Origin: Leptolyngbya sp. 'hensonii'
GTDB taxonomy: Bacteria; Cyanobacteriota; Cyanobacteriia; GCF-001939115
Direction of reading: 5' to 3'
Length of the DNA: 64,000 nucleotides
Assembly: GCF_001939115.1 (NCBI RefSeq)
Contig: NZ_MQTZ01000002.1
Span: 68,904 to 132,903, forward strand
Both the position numbers and the translations under genes were made by a program. The notes beneath the pieces were generated by a model, which saw nothing but the letters and a program-made list of their open reading frames with translations, searched no databases and was not told where the DNA came from. Shown here piece after piece: positions 16,606 to 25,999 of this stretch (position 1 is the stretch's first letter; every line of letters begins with the position of its first letter).

Positions 16606-17124
16606 CTAAATCCATAACCAGAGAAGGCTGCCTACCAGTAACAGGGATACCAGGACTAAGAAGGTAATCTGCAAGCGACGCAGAACGGGTTGAATTTCGT
16701 GGCTGACAATCAACCGATCACGCAAGATAACTTCGGGAGGCTTTGACCATTGCTGACCATCGTACCAACCAGACTCCTCGTAAAAGATGGTATCTTTCCT
16801 GAGCCGATCGCAGACATAAACCCACCCCAGATAGAGATGACCCAGCGGAAAAAGTAGCATCGAAAGTGTTCCCAAGGTGCTGCTCAGGAGAAATTGAGTG
16901 AGGTGCCTTGCTGGTGGAAAACTGGTTGCGGCGATCGGCCCAATTAGCACCCAACTCAACCCCCAGATCCAGACCATCGGTGTCAGATATCCGCGCAGTT
17001 CCAAGGCAGCCCAGCGATAGAACCAGGACTCTTTCAAGTTGACATACTCATTAATAGGCTGCTGTTCCTCAGGAACAGGGCAACCCGTTGTTAAAACATC
17101 CACAGGTTTGGGGTGATGAGTCAT
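16606..17124 (-). CDS. CGLD27/Ycf36-family membrane protein (DUF1230)
   Basis: The 172-aa protein starts with the family signature CPVPEEQQPINEYVNLKESWFYRW, then has two hydrophobic segments (about 50-68 and 80-105), the conserved FYEESGWYDGQQWSKPPEVILRDRLI block and a C-terminal transmembrane helix. Homologues occur in cyanobacteria and plastids; the plant form has been linked to iron and photosynthetic acclimation, and the molecular function is not established. It is probably a thylakoid or plasma membrane protein. It precedes the asparaginase gene on the same strand. Confidence 0.85.
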   Translation of the reverse strand: MTHHPKPVDVLTTGCPVPEEQQPINEYVNLKESWFYRWAALELRGYLTPMVWIWGLSWVLIGPIAATSFPPARHLTQFLLSSTLGTLSMLLFPLGHLYLGWVYVCDRLRKDTIFYEESGWYDGQQWSKPPEVILRDRLIVSHEIQPVLRRLQITFLVLVSLLLVGSLLWLWI

Positions 17125-17253
17125 TGGTCATTATTGGTCATGGGGTTAATCCCCTCTTGGGAAGGGTGGCCTGCAGGGCCGGGATGGGTCTAGATGGGTC
17201 ATTGGTCACCAGTTTACAGGCACCCAACCCATCAAATAACAAGTGACAAATGA

Positions 17254-17694
17254 CTACTTCATAGACGGATATGGTGAGAAATCAATCCGTTCAGCATGAC
17301 CCCAGAAAGCTTCGAGATTGTAGAACTCCCGTTCCTGAGGCATAAAGATGTGAACAATGATTTCACCATAGTCTTGCAGGACCCAATTCCCTTCAGATAG
17401 CCCCTCAACCCGGATCGGATAACGCTGCCACTCTTCCTCGACTTTATCCTGAATCGAGCGTGAGATTGCCCGGACCTGTACATTGGAGAAACCAGTCGCG
17501 ATGACAAAGTAGTCTGCCAGGTAGGAGATTTCTTCTACGCGGAGGATTGTGATTTCGGCTCCTTTACGGTCTTCGGCAGCTCTGGCGATCGTCAGAGCCA
17601 ATTCTCGGGTCTGGTCCGGTGATGACCGTTCTGTTTGAACTGCGGTGGAAACGGTAGATGGGGCTAGGGGAGTGGAATGGGTGTAGTCTGGCAT
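17254..17694 (-). CDS. rsfS: Ribosome silencing factor RsfS
   Basis: This 146-aa protein has an unstructured 30-residue N-terminal extension followed by the RsfS (DUF143) domain: AAEDRKGAEITILRVEEIS, YLADYFVIATGFSNVQVRAI, and the C-terminal VLQDYGEIIVHIFMPQEREFYNLEAFW. RsfS binds ribosomal protein uL14 and blocks subunit joining under nutrient stress. It is followed after 129 nt by the Ycf36 gene on the same strand, with short repeats of TTGGTCATTA between them. The gene is divergent from the kinase-like gene at 17967. Confidence 0.93.
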   Translation of the reverse strand: MPDYTHSTPLAPSTVSTAVQTERSSPDQTRELALTIARAAEDRKGAEITILRVEEISYLADYFVIATGFSNVQVRAISRSIQDKVEEEWQRYPIRVEGLSEGNWVLQDYGEIIVHIFMPQEREFYNLEAFWGHAERIDFSPYPSMK

Positions 17695-17843
17695 TCAGGC
17701 TGGAATTCCTCCTTCATGGGATGAGGTCATTCTAGCCCAAGATTCTGGAGGTTTCAGAGGGCAGGGTATTGGGGGGTAAAACCGCGATCGGACGATAGGA
17801 CGCGCTACTTAGAGAACAAGCAGCGGGAGAGAAGAGTGACAAA

Positions 17844-17874
17844 ACTTTGAATTCCCCAGGGTGGACTTTGAATT
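17844..17874 (+). promoter_or_regulatory. Direct 10-bp repeats two helical turns apart
   Basis: ACTTTGAATT occurs at 17844-17853 and again at 17865-17874, start-to-start 21 bp, so both copies face the same side of the helix. They lie 93-123 nt before the kinase-like gene. A 7-bp inverted pair CCAGGGT/ACCCTGG (17856-17862, 17909-17915) overlaps the area. A regulator binding site is plausible but unproven. Confidence 0.4.
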
Positions 17875-17966
17875 TCTTAACCAGAATCTATGTTGTGAAG
17901 ACCGGTTTACCCTGGAAGTGATGTTCGAACGGGCTTGGGAGTCTTCTCTTTATTTTGGTTATCCCT

Positions 17967-18626
17967 ATGAGTCAGCTGATTGAAAGTAGCTATCTTGAGA
18001 AAATTGACAGGGAACTGCTTCCCCAGCTTCAGATTGAAAGCATTGAACCTCATAATCCGGTCAGGGTTCACGCTCTTCCAGAACCCTGGCAATTAATTGG
18101 AACTGGAAATTATGCTGCCGTGGTTTACCATCCCGACTCGCCCGATCGGGTGGTCAAAGTCTATGCACCTGGGCGATCTGGCTTTGCTGAAGAAGTGGAA
18201 GTTTACCGGCGCTTAGGGGTCCATCCCGCCTTCTCAACCTGTTTCTATGCTGGGACAGGTTTTTTGATTCTTAAGCGACTTTACGGCATTACCCTCTATG
18301 ACTGCCTGCATTTGGGGCTGCAGATCCCGGAACAGGTGATTCAAGATATTGATCAGGCCCTGAACTATGCACAAAGTCGTGGTCTCTACCCCCATGATGT
18401 GCATGGTCGCAATGTCATGATGGCAGAAGGAAGGGGGCTGGTTGTGGACGTTTCAGATTTCTTGCAGGAAGAAGCCTGTTCTAAATGGGCTGATTTGAAA
18501 GCAGCATATTACGGATTCTATTTACCCTTTCTCTATCCAACTCGATTACGCATTCCCTACTTTGTGCTGGATTTGGTTCGGATTAGTTATCGTCTTATCT
18601 GGCGTCTATTGCCAGGTCATTCTTAG
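17967..18626 (+). CDS. Small protein-kinase-fold protein
   Basis: This 219-aa protein has minimal eukaryotic-like kinase features: GTGNYAAVVYHP (glycine loop), VVKVYAP (ATP-site Lys), a catalytic-loop-like HDVHGRNVM, and VVDVSDF in the place of the DFG metal site. It lacks the C-terminal lobe extensions of full Hanks kinases and is close in size to RIO/Bud32-like or lipopolysaccharide-kinase-like small kinases. The C-terminal 50 residues are aromatic-rich (YYGFYLPFLYP, IPYFVLDLVRISYRLIW) and could contact membrane. I use ATG 17967; the reading from TTG 17955 is less likely. The substrate is unknown. It is monocistronic, with a paired direct repeat upstream. Confidence 0.7.
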   Translation: MSQLIESSYLEKIDRELLPQLQIESIEPHNPVRVHALPEPWQLIGTGNYAAVVYHPDSPDRVVKVYAPGRSGFAEEVEVYRRLGVHPAFSTCFYAGTGFLILKRLYGITLYDCLHLGLQIPEQVIQDIDQALNYAQSRGLYPHDVHGRNVMMAEGRGLVVDVSDFLQEEACSKWADLKAAYYGFYLPFLYPTRLRIPYFVLDLVRISYRLIWRLLPGHS

Positions 18627-18912
18627 TCGTAACATCGATGGCAGTCGTCCCTTGCCTCATGAAAGCCTGCTTTAAATGAGTGGGTAATAGTATCAAGATT
18701 TGGTCAAGATTTCATTAGCCATCAGGTTCATTTGTAGAATGGCAGTATTACAGATGGGCTGATGACAGTCAGATGATTTGAGCCCCTGTCCATTGCCATC
18801 AAAATCGTGCATCCTTAGCCAAAAAATTTCACATCAGGAATAGCTGGGAACAGCAGGATAGGTTTTTTAAACCGCTTCCTGGCAGTTTCCTGTTGCACGA
18901 TGGAGTGGAAAT

Positions 18913-19746
18913 ATGAGTCAAAACAAGTTTGGATTTCACCCAACTTCGTTGTCAATCAGTGCTGCTTTGCTAATTCTTTTCTCAACTGGCCTGCAGGTTC
19001 AAGCCAGGGAAAATGAGGTTCATTTCAGTCCTGCCAGGGTTAAACTAACCGCTCAGGAGGTGGTGCCCCTACCTGGAAAAACGGCTACCTCGGCGGCTTT
19101 GCTGCAGAGCGATCGGCTAGACCGCATAGAGCCAACTTTTTTCCAGTCTACTTTCCAGGAATCACCAATCTTCTCTGCAGAGAGGCTAGCCCAGTTCGAT
19201 CGAACCGCACCCGTTGGACAGGTCAGCCTCTCACCTGTTTATAGTTATGTTGGCCTGGGAGTGAACCTGGGTCTGATTGGCCGAGAAGAAGTGGTATCCA
19301 CCCAAATCAATATTCGAACTGAGGAACAGGTGACCCCCGGGCGATTTGGTCCCATAATTCAGCGACGCCAGACACAGGAGATCAGCACCATCCGAGAAGC
19401 TGCAGTTCCCCGATTGGGCCAGGGGAGTTTTGCAATCCTCAGCAAGATTGGTCTGCTGGAGTATCTGTCCGTGCGTCCAACGGTTTTGATTGCTGACACC
19501 GTCACGGTCTTGGTACCTGTGACCCTGGATTTCCCGATCGGCGATGGGCCAGTTCACCGAGTAACCCCTTATGTCGGTCTGGGATTGGGCATCTTTACCC
19601 AGGACAGGACCGCTGTTGATCTGATTCTGACAGGTGGATTGGATGTGCCACTTTCACCAGAGCTAACTGCCACGACAGCAGTGAATGCCTCTGTGACTGG
19701 GGTAACGTCGTTGGGGTTACTGTTGGGAATTGGCTATAGCTTTTAA
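18913..19746 (+). CDS. Predicted outer-membrane beta-barrel protein
   Basis: The 277-aa protein begins with a signal peptide (hydrophobic segment about 15-30, cleavage near QVQA). After a linker, alternating hydrophobic strands start near residue 105 (SLSPVYSYVGLGVNLGLIG) and continue with SVRPTVLIADTVTVLVPVTLDF, TPYVGLGLGIFT and a final LGLLLGIGYSF ending in Phe, the usual C-terminal signal for outer-membrane insertion. I do not recognise a named family. It is preceded by a 286-nt gene-free stretch and overlaps the convergent Mo-nitrogenase-tail gene by 4 nt. Confidence 0.6.
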   Translation: MSQNKFGFHPTSLSISAALLILFSTGLQVQARENEVHFSPARVKLTAQEVVPLPGKTATSAALLQSDRLDRIEPTFFQSTFQESPIFSAERLAQFDRTAPVGQVSLSPVYSYVGLGVNLGLIGREEVVSTQINIRTEEQVTPGRFGPIIQRRQTQEISTIREAAVPRLGQGSFAILSKIGLLEYLSVRPTVLIADTVTVLVPVTLDFPIGDGPVHRVTPYVGLGLGIFTQDRTAVDLILTGGLDVPLSPELTATTAVNASVTGVTSLGLLLGIGYSF

Positions 19747-20024
19747 ACTCCCTGATCAGCCAGATAACAAAGGGCTCGAAAACGCAGCCCCATCAGTTGT
19801 TCGTAGAGGGGGTTAATTTTGCAGAGGGGTGGAATGTGTCCTAAATGTTGACCAAACAGGATGATGTCTCGTTGAAAGGGACATTGACCTGGAATCAACT
19901 TACAGAGGAGATCGGCAACCCTGGGATTTTTAATCTCAATTTGATCCAACCACTGACGTAGGGGGTGGATTAGATCCAGGTGGCGGTTTTGTCTGGTGCC
20001 GATCAGTGTGTGGGTTGCAGCCAT
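19743..20024 (-). CDS. Mo-dependent nitrogenase C-terminal-domain protein (Mo-nitro_C)
   Basis: The 93-aa protein is a stand-alone Mo-nitro_C domain: LIHPLRQWLDQIEIKNPRVA, LLCKLIPGQCPFQRDI, GHIPPLCKINPLYEQLMGLRFRALCYLAD. Such short proteins occur in many cyanobacteria, including strains without nitrogenase, so it does not itself show nitrogen fixation. No nif genes are nearby. It is convergent with the barrel-protein gene, and an AGGAGGG site lies just upstream of its ATG. Three Cys and one CPFxRD segment are the only metal-ligand candidates. Confidence 0.85.
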   Translation of the reverse strand: MAATHTLIGTRQNRHLDLIHPLRQWLDQIEIKNPRVADLLCKLIPGQCPFQRDIILFGQHLGHIPPLCKINPLYEQLMGLRFRALCYLADQGV

Positions 20025-20154
20025 CTTGCCCTCCTAGTGAAACGCAGCCTGAATTAGCCTTACTCTCAAAGGTAGGCCAGAAAAGTGAAGAAACTGAGAA
20101 GGGTTTGTGAGAGATGAATTAACTGGCGCTGAGGTTTGTCAAGCTTGTGCAAAC

Positions 20155-23100
20155 CTAGGGTTTCCCAACGGATTCTGGTTCAACCAGTTCTTCAGACAGG
20201 ATCACCAACTGCCTCTTTTTACGGCGACGCATCCACCGCAGACTTCCCACCAGATCATGCAGAATCAGGTAGAAACAGGGAATGATCAGCAGGGTTAACA
20301 GAGTAGCGAAGGATAGTCCAGAGAACACCACAATCCCCAAGGGCTGCAAGAACTCGCCCCCCTGCCCCAATCCCAGGGCCAGGGGGAACATCCCCAGCAC
20401 AGTGGTAATCGTCGTCATCAAGATGGGGCGCAGGCGTTGGGGGGCTGCCTGCAGGATTGCGGTGACCCGATCGAGTCCTTCCCGCTCCCGGAGCTGGTTG
20501 GCTAATTCCACCATGATGATGGCGTTGTTGACCACAATCCCCACCAGGAGAACAGCTCCCACAATCACCGTCGCACCGATCGGAGTCTGGGTGATATACA
20601 GGCCAAACAGCCCTCCCACCAAAGCCAGGGGAATGGTGAACATGATCACCAGCGGATCTACCAGGGAGTTGTACTGCACCGCCATCACGACAAACACCAG
20701 AAACGCCGCCAATCCACCCAGGATGGGGAGAGAAGCCTGGAGTTGCTGATTGCTTTGAGCGGCACTGCTGGGCAGGAAGCTTACCCCTGCAGGCAGGTCT
20801 AACCCTTTAACAATGCCATCCACCTGTTTCAGGGCATCTCCCAGGTTAGCCCCTTCATTCAGGCTGCCAGCCATGATAAAGACCTGACGCTGGTTAATGC
20901 GCTGGATCTCTCCCGGAGCCTGTCCTGTCGTAATCTCAGCCACATCCCCCAACCGGATGGGACGATTCCCCGTGGCAAACAGGGGCAAATCCGCCAGTTG
21001 GGAGGGCTGGTTGATGGCAGCCTCATCCAGTTCAACCCGGACATCCACCAGGCGATTCCCCCGTTGCATGCGGGTGGCCACCGTTCCCTGAACGGCGGTC
21101 TCCAGGACTTGCCCGATATCCTGAATATTCAGATCAAGGGCTGCCAACCGTTCCCGATCGCGACGAATTTGAATTTCAGGCTGGCGTGGATCTGCATCTG
21201 GCCGAAAGCTAACCAGGGTGGCTTTCTCTTCCAGGGCCTGCAACACCTGCCGTCCGGCCTGGGTCAGGGTACGCTCCTCTGCCCCCTGCAACACCACATC
21301 CACATCTGCCCCCCGCACCGGGGAATTGTTCAGGATCAGTCCTCGCACTTGGCCGGGATTGAGTCGGAGCCGGATATCGACCAGATTCAGCTTTTTCAAT
21401 TCCCGGGTGACCTTGGAAACAAATTTCTCAACATTTGTTCCCGGTTTAAGGGTAATCGTGCTGGAGCTACGCAAAGCGTTTTCACTCGTATTACTCCCAA
21501 ACAGAAAACCGCCCACAGTGGTGAAAGTATAGGCTGTTTCCGGTTGAGCCAGAACAATTTGATCGACTGCCTGCATCACTTTGCGGTTGTCCGCCAGGGG
21601 GGTCCCTGGGGGAAACTGGGCTACCAGATTAGCCTGTCCAGTGTTAATCCGGGGCAGAATTTCCTGGGGAACCTGGTTCGCCATGATCAGTCCCCCGATC
21701 ATCAGCACCAGAACCGTTCCGCCAGCCACCTGATGACGATGGGCCAAAACCCAGGCCAACAAACTCTCGTAATTGCGAGTGGCCGCCATAAACTGCTGAT
21801 TAAACTGACGGATGAGCCAGAACTGAGTGAGGCCAGTACTCCAGCGAATAGCCAGCAAGCGGGAGGTGGCCATCGGCACCACCGTAACCGCAATCAAAAT
21901 GGAGGCCGCAACTGCAAAACTGATGGTCAGAATCAACTCATTAAACAGCAGGGCAATAAAGCCCCCAATCAACAAAAAGGGGAGCACCGCCACCAGGTTC
22001 GTACTGGTGGATGCAATCAGGGCCGATTCGATTTCCTGGCTACTTTGAATGGATTGCCGAATCAGTTGTCTGGGGTTGAGGCGAGTCTGGCTCTCCTGGC
22101 CAGGCGTAACCCCAGCGCCTTCTGCGATCGCCTCCAGCATGACGATCGAGTTATCGACCACAATTCCCACCCCCAGGGCCAATCCTCCCAGACTGAACAC
22201 ATTCAGAGACAGGTGAAAAATCCCCATCAAAATCAATGCGGCCAGGGTAGCCAGGGGGATAGACAACACAATAATCAGCGTTTGACGGACAGACCCCAGA
22301 AACAGAAGGACGGCGATCGCAGCCAGAGCCGCCCCAACCAATCCAGAACTGGTGACATTAGAAATGGCATTGCGGATGAACACCGACTCATCCAGGGTGG
22401 CAATTAACGCCATATCTGCCGGAATTACCCCCTGTTGCCGCAGGTCTTCCAGTCGCCGCTTCACCCCCTCAACTACCGTGATACTGTTGGCGTCAGGCTG
22501 CTTTTGAATGGTGACCTTAACCGCTCCCTGACCATTCAGGCTGACAAAAATCCGTTGCTGCTTTGCCCCATCAATCACCTGAGCAAAGTCTCGCAGATAC
22601 ACCCGGCGGGGCAGTGGGGAAGCAGTGTCAAGGGGCTCTCCTTCTACTTCAAAGGACAGATCCTGAAGTTCCTGGGCATTGCGAAAACGACCGATCGCCC
22701 GCGTCAACGGTTCGGAACTGCGACTCAAAATTCGCCCCCCGGAAATATCCTGGTTACTTTCCTCCAACTCTGTTAGTACATCCTGCAAACCAATCCCAAC
22801 GGCCTGCAGACGAGCCAGATCCAGGACTACGCGCACTTCCTCCTCGATACCGCCAGCCACATCCACCGCAGCGACACCTTCCACAACCCCCAGTTCCCGG
22901 GCCAGTTCCTCATCGGCAAACACGCGCAGGTCCAGGGGACTGAGAGAGGGAGAGGACAGGGCCATTTCATAGACCGGGAGTTGGGAGGGATCAGCCTTGA
23001 ATAACCGGGGGTCTTCAATGGTCTCTGGGAGAGTGCCTCTGGCCCGGTTAAAGGTAGCCGTGGCGTCGTTCAGGGCCTGATCGATATTTCCACCCGGTTT

Positions 23101-23409
23101 GAAATACAAATCCAGACTGACCCGCCCCTCGCGGGTTTGGGAATAAATCTGCACCACTCCCTCCGTCGCAGATAGGGCCTCTTCCAGGGGGCGAGTGATT
23201 TCATCCACGGCAACTTCCGGCGAGATGCCTGGTGCATCCAGACGCACCCCAATCCGGGGATAGGTAATCGATGGCAGCAAGTCAACGGGCAAGGTAGTCG
23301 TGAAAAAAATGCCGACCACGATCACTGCCAGGGTTAACATCAGAGTGCCAATGTGGCGGCGGATGGAAAGAGCGCTGATACTAAAACCAGTTGAGGGATT
23401 ATCCTGCAT
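20155..23409 (-). CDS. RND family efflux transporter, inner-membrane pump
   Basis: The 1084-aa protein has AcrB/MexB-like architecture: a first transmembrane helix near 25-45, two large periplasmic loops (SITYPRIGVRLDAPGISPEVAVDEITRPLE, and a second with FPPGTPLADNRKVMQ), and two clusters of transmembrane helices, including LGGLALGVGIVVDNSIVMLE, which carries the proton-relay Asp pair region, and PLALVGGLFGLY/VGIVVNNAIIMVE. The HAE1 family exports hydrophobic compounds by proton antiport. I use ATG 23409, 2 nt beyond the adaptor stop; the in-frame TTG two codons upstream is less likely. It forms an operon with the adaptor gene. A role in polyketide export is conceivable given its position 3 kb from the PKS, but it is transcribed away from it. 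Confidence 0.93.
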   Translation of the reverse strand: MQDNPSTGFSISALSIRRHIGTLMLTLAVIVVGIFFTTTLPVDLLPSITYPRIGVRLDAPGISPEVAVDEITRPLEEALSATEGVVQIYSQTREGRVSLDLYFKPGGNIDQALNDATATFNRARGTLPETIEDPRLFKADPSQLPVYEMALSSPSLSPLDLRVFADEELARELGVVEGVAAVDVAGGIEEEVRVVLDLARLQAVGIGLQDVLTELEESNQDISGGRILSRSSEPLTRAIGRFRNAQELQDLSFEVEGEPLDTASPLPRRVYLRDFAQVIDGAKQQRIFVSLNGQGAVKVTIQKQPDANSITVVEGVKRRLEDLRQQGVIPADMALIATLDESVFIRNAISNVTSSGLVGAALAAIAVLLFLGSVRQTLIIVLSIPLATLAALILMGIFHLSLNVFSLGGLALGVGIVVDNSIVMLEAIAEGAGVTPGQESQTRLNPRQLIRQSIQSSQEIESALIASTSTNLVAVLPFLLIGGFIALLFNELILTISFAVAASILIAVTVVPMATSRLLAIRWSTGLTQFWLIRQFNQQFMAATRNYESLLAWVLAHRHQVAGGTVLVLMIGGLIMANQVPQEILPRINTGQANLVAQFPPGTPLADNRKVMQAVDQIVLAQPETAYTFTTVGGFLFGSNTSENALRSSSTITLKPGTNVEKFVSKVTRELKKLNLVDIRLRLNPGQVRGLILNNSPVRGADVDVVLQGAEERTLTQAGRQVLQALEEKATLVSFRPDADPRQPEIQIRRDRERLAALDLNIQDIGQVLETAVQGTVATRMQRGNRLVDVRVELDEAAINQPSQLADLPLFATGNRPIRLGDVAEITTGQAPGEIQRINQRQVFIMAGSLNEGANLGDALKQVDGIVKGLDLPAGVSFLPSSAAQSNQQLQASLPILGGLAAFLVFVVMAVQYNSLVDPLVIMFTIPLALVGGLFGLYITQTPIGATVIVGAVLLVGIVVNNAIIMVELANQLREREGLDRVTAILQAAPQRLRPILMTTITTVLGMFPLALGLGQGGEFLQPLGIVVFSGLSFATLLTLLIIPCFYLILHDLVGSLRWMRRRKKRQLVILSEELVEPESVGKP

Positions 23410-23411
23410 GA

Positions 23412-24773
23412 TCAACGTTGCTCAGAGAGAATACTCAAGCGGACCAAGTCACCCTGCTTCAAGGTTTTACTACTGCGGGTGACATATCGTTCTCCAACCT
23501 GCAAACCAGAAATTACTTCAATCTGACCATTCCCCCGTTGCCCCAGGGTGACCTGCCGGGCTGTGACCCTGGGTTCCCGATCGGACCCCTGAATCACAAA
23601 CAGCGTCCCCTGGCTGGGATCTGGGCTGGCTGTCTCGGTGGCAGGCTGCCGGGAGCGATCCCCCTGGGGCTGCCCGGACGATCGCCCCTCCTGCACCTGC
23701 AAGGCTGTTTCCGGGACCACAACCCGCGATCGGTCAGGCCGCTGGGCCAGCAACACGCGGGCCAGCAGCCCACTGCCAATGCGCCGACTGGGGTTGGGCA
23801 GGGTCACTTCGATCGGAACCAGACGAGCCACCGGATCAGCGGCGGGGGAAATACGGGACACCCGCCCGGTCAGTTTCTGCTGGGGGAGGGCATCCAGACG
23901 AATCTGAACAATCTGCCCCAGACGAATGGCCCCTAATTCCAGTTCCGAGACCTGGACAGCCACCTTGACCTGACTGAAATCTCCCAGCTTAAGTAACTCC
24001 GTTCCCGGCTGCACCAGATTTCCTGGCTCCACGGGCTGTTCCACCACAAACCCGTTCACGGGTGAAGTTAAGGTGGTAAAGGATTGCCGCTCCGCCTCCC
24101 TGGCCACCACCGCCTGCTGGGCCACCACCCGTCCCTGGGCAGCCACCACCGCTTGCTGTCGGGTGCGAACCTGCTCCTGGGCCGATCGCAGGGTTTCCGT
24201 TGCGGTACTGACCCGTGTCCGGGCCTGTTCCACCTGTTGTTCTGCGATCGCCCCCTGACTGAATAGATACTGCAAGCGACTCAAATCAGAGCGAGCCTGG
24301 AGCAATTCGGCTCTGACGCGATTCACCTGGGTCTGGGCGTCACTAATGCCAATCTGGGCCTGGGCCACTTCCGACTGAAGGGCCGCCACCTCCGCCTCTG
24401 CTTCCGCCACATTAGTTTGTAGCACTGTACTATCCACCTGGGCCAACCGTTGCCCCTGGGTCACGGGATCCCCAACGGTCACCAGCAGATCCAGAAGCTG
24501 TCCTTCCACCTGCGATCGTAGGGACACCAGACGCACGGGCTGCGTGGTTCCTGTATATTCTCGACTCGCTTGCACCGAGCCTGTACGAGCAATGGTCACA
24601 TTGACAGAAGCAACGTCCTGGGATGCTGCTCCCTGACGCTGGGCCTGCCGTTGAGTTTCAGCATCAGCCGCAGAAAAATTGCCACACCCATGGAGGGGGA
24701 CGAGACATCCAACCAAAATCAGCCCACTAGTTAGGCTCAAAGTCTTTCGATACCCGAAAACAGTCGGGGTCAT
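23412..24773 (-). CDS. RND efflux periplasmic adaptor (membrane fusion protein)
   Basis: The 453-aa protein opens with a lipoprotein-like signal (VPLHGC, lipid attachment at Cys about 30), a biotinyl-lipoyl half domain (SLRSQVEGQLLDLLVTVGDPV), a long coiled hairpin (about 115-215, rich in Q, A, E and R), the returning lipoyl half (SPVNGFVVEQPVEPGNLV) and beta-barrel domains. This is the HlyD/AcrA layout that links the RND pump to an outer-membrane channel. No TolC-like gene is present here. A Gln/Ser/Pro-rich insert (SSGQPQGDRSRQPATETASPDPSQG) lies near residue 370. Its stop is 2 nt from the pump's ATG. Confidence 0.92.
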   Translation of the reverse strand: MTPTVFGYRKTLSLTSGLILVGCLVPLHGCGNFSAADAETQRQAQRQGAASQDVASVNVTIARTGSVQASREYTGTTQPVRLVSLRSQVEGQLLDLLVTVGDPVTQGQRLAQVDSTVLQTNVAEAEAEVAALQSEVAQAQIGISDAQTQVNRVRAELLQARSDLSRLQYLFSQGAIAEQQVEQARTRVSTATETLRSAQEQVRTRQQAVVAAQGRVVAQQAVVAREAERQSFTTLTSPVNGFVVEQPVEPGNLVQPGTELLKLGDFSQVKVAVQVSELELGAIRLGQIVQIRLDALPQQKLTGRVSRISPAADPVARLVPIEVTLPNPSRRIGSGLLARVLLAQRPDRSRVVVPETALQVQEGRSSGQPQGDRSRQPATETASPDPSQGTLFVIQGSDREPRVTARQVTLGQRGNGQIEVISGLQVGERYVTRSSKTLKQGDLVRLSILSEQR

Positions 24774-24997
24774 GCATATCCTCCCCTGGCTGGTTTACTT
24801 TTTTAATTAGCTGGACTAACCATTAGTTTTGCATATAGAGCTGGGGTGGACCTATCTCCCTGGATTGATTTACATGAAAATTCTAAAGAAATCCTAAACG
24901 ATTTGTGAACAGATTGCAGGCAGGAGTCCTGGGTGGGGGATGAGCGCTCTCTCCCTTCTGGGATAAGATAGCTTCTCGAACTTGATGAGCAGATACC

Positions 24998-25999
24998 ATG
25001 CGAAGTCTCTACTTTTTGGTTCCTGGCACGGGTGGAAAATTTGCCTGCGGCGGACTCTGGGCTGAGTTAAAAACCCTCCATCTGGCCCGTCAGATCTGTG
25101 CGGCAGAGGTGGTTACCTATCGCCAACGGGAGCCAGAGGTTCTGTTCCTGGATGATCTGCTCCGGCAGCCCCAACGCACCGATATCATTTTTGTAGTGAG
25201 TTGGGGCTTTGATGTGCCGAAATTGGTACGACGCTTGCAAGGCTGGCCCGTCCTTTACCATGCCCATAGTGCTGGCTATGGGTTTCGCTTACCGGCCCAG
25301 ATTCCGATCGTTGCAGTCAGCCGCAACACCATGGGTTACTGGGGGCAGCAGGCTCCCCACTCGCCCATCTATTACCTGCCCAATCAGATCTCAGATGAAT
25401 TCTGCGATCGGTCCCTGCAGCGAGACATTGATGTTCTGGTTCAGGCTCGGAAATCCTCAGGGTATCTGCTGCAGGAACTGGTGCCAGCCCTGCGATCCCA
25501 ATGCCGGGTAGAACTGATCACCTCCTATGTCGAGGACTTACCGGGACTCTTCAATCGCAGCAAGATTTATCTCTATGATTCGGCTGAATATTGGTCCCAG
25601 CAGCGGGTCAGTGAAGGATTTGGTTTGCCTCCCATGGAGGCACTCGCCTGTGGCTGCCAGGTCTTTTCGAGCGTGAATGGAGCCCTGGCCGATTATCTGG
25701 ACCCCGGTTTTACGGGGCACAAAATTGCTGTGTATTCCAGGGAATATGATCTGCAGCGGATTCTGCAGGTCCTGCAGGCTCCCCCTGGGCCGGTATCGGA
25801 GTTATTTTTTGCCGAGTATAGGACCCCCCAGATTCTGCCTCGCCTCCAGCAGATTCTGATCGAAATCAATCAGTTTTTTGATCACCAGGTTCAGTATCCG
25901 GCAACGATACAGGAACTGACCCGTTGGCGATTGGCTCAGCTCTCGACTCGACGACTCTGGAGCAAAATCAGGCAACGGCTCTGGAAGCCATTATCCTAA
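24998..25999 (+). CDS. Glycosyltransferase (GT4-like)
   Basis: This 333-aa protein has a shortened N-terminal Rossmann domain (FLVPGTGGKFACGG) and a C-terminal donor-binding part with SEGFGLPPMEALACGCQVFSS, carrying the E-x7-E motif, followed by NGALADYL. Between them are HAHSAGYGFR and LPNQISDEF, typical positions in retaining GT4 enzymes. It lies alone between the divergent efflux operon and the polyketide operon. It could glycosylate the polyketide but could equally belong to cell-surface glycan synthesis. A hairpin follows its stop codon. Confidence 0.75.
   Translation: MRSLYFLVPGTGGKFACGGLWAELKTLHLARQICAAEVVTYRQREPEVLFLDDLLRQPQRTDIIFVVSWGFDVPKLVRRLQGWPVLYHAHSAGYGFRLPAQIPIVAVSRNTMGYWGQQAPHSPIYYLPNQISDEFCDRSLQRDIDVLVQARKSSGYLLQELVPALRSQCRVELITSYVEDLPGLFNRSKIYLYDSAEYWSQQRVSEGFGLPPMEALACGCQVFSSVNGALADYLDPGFTGHKIAVYSREYDLQRILQVLQAPPGPVSELFFAEYRTPQILPRLQQILIEINQFFDHQVQYPATIQELTRWRLAQLSTRRLWSKIRQRLWKPLS

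Noticed and set aside
19743-20024. Evidence for nitrogen fixation from the Mo-nitrogenase C-terminal-domain protein.
   Set aside because: Stand-alone proteins of this domain are widespread in cyanobacteria and no nif genes are nearby.
20998-22407. A long plus-strand open frame of about 470 codons opposite the RND pump gene.
   Set aside because: It lies wholly antisense to a clear transporter gene, has low-complexity His/Gln/Asn-rich composition and no domain motif, typical of a shadow frame.
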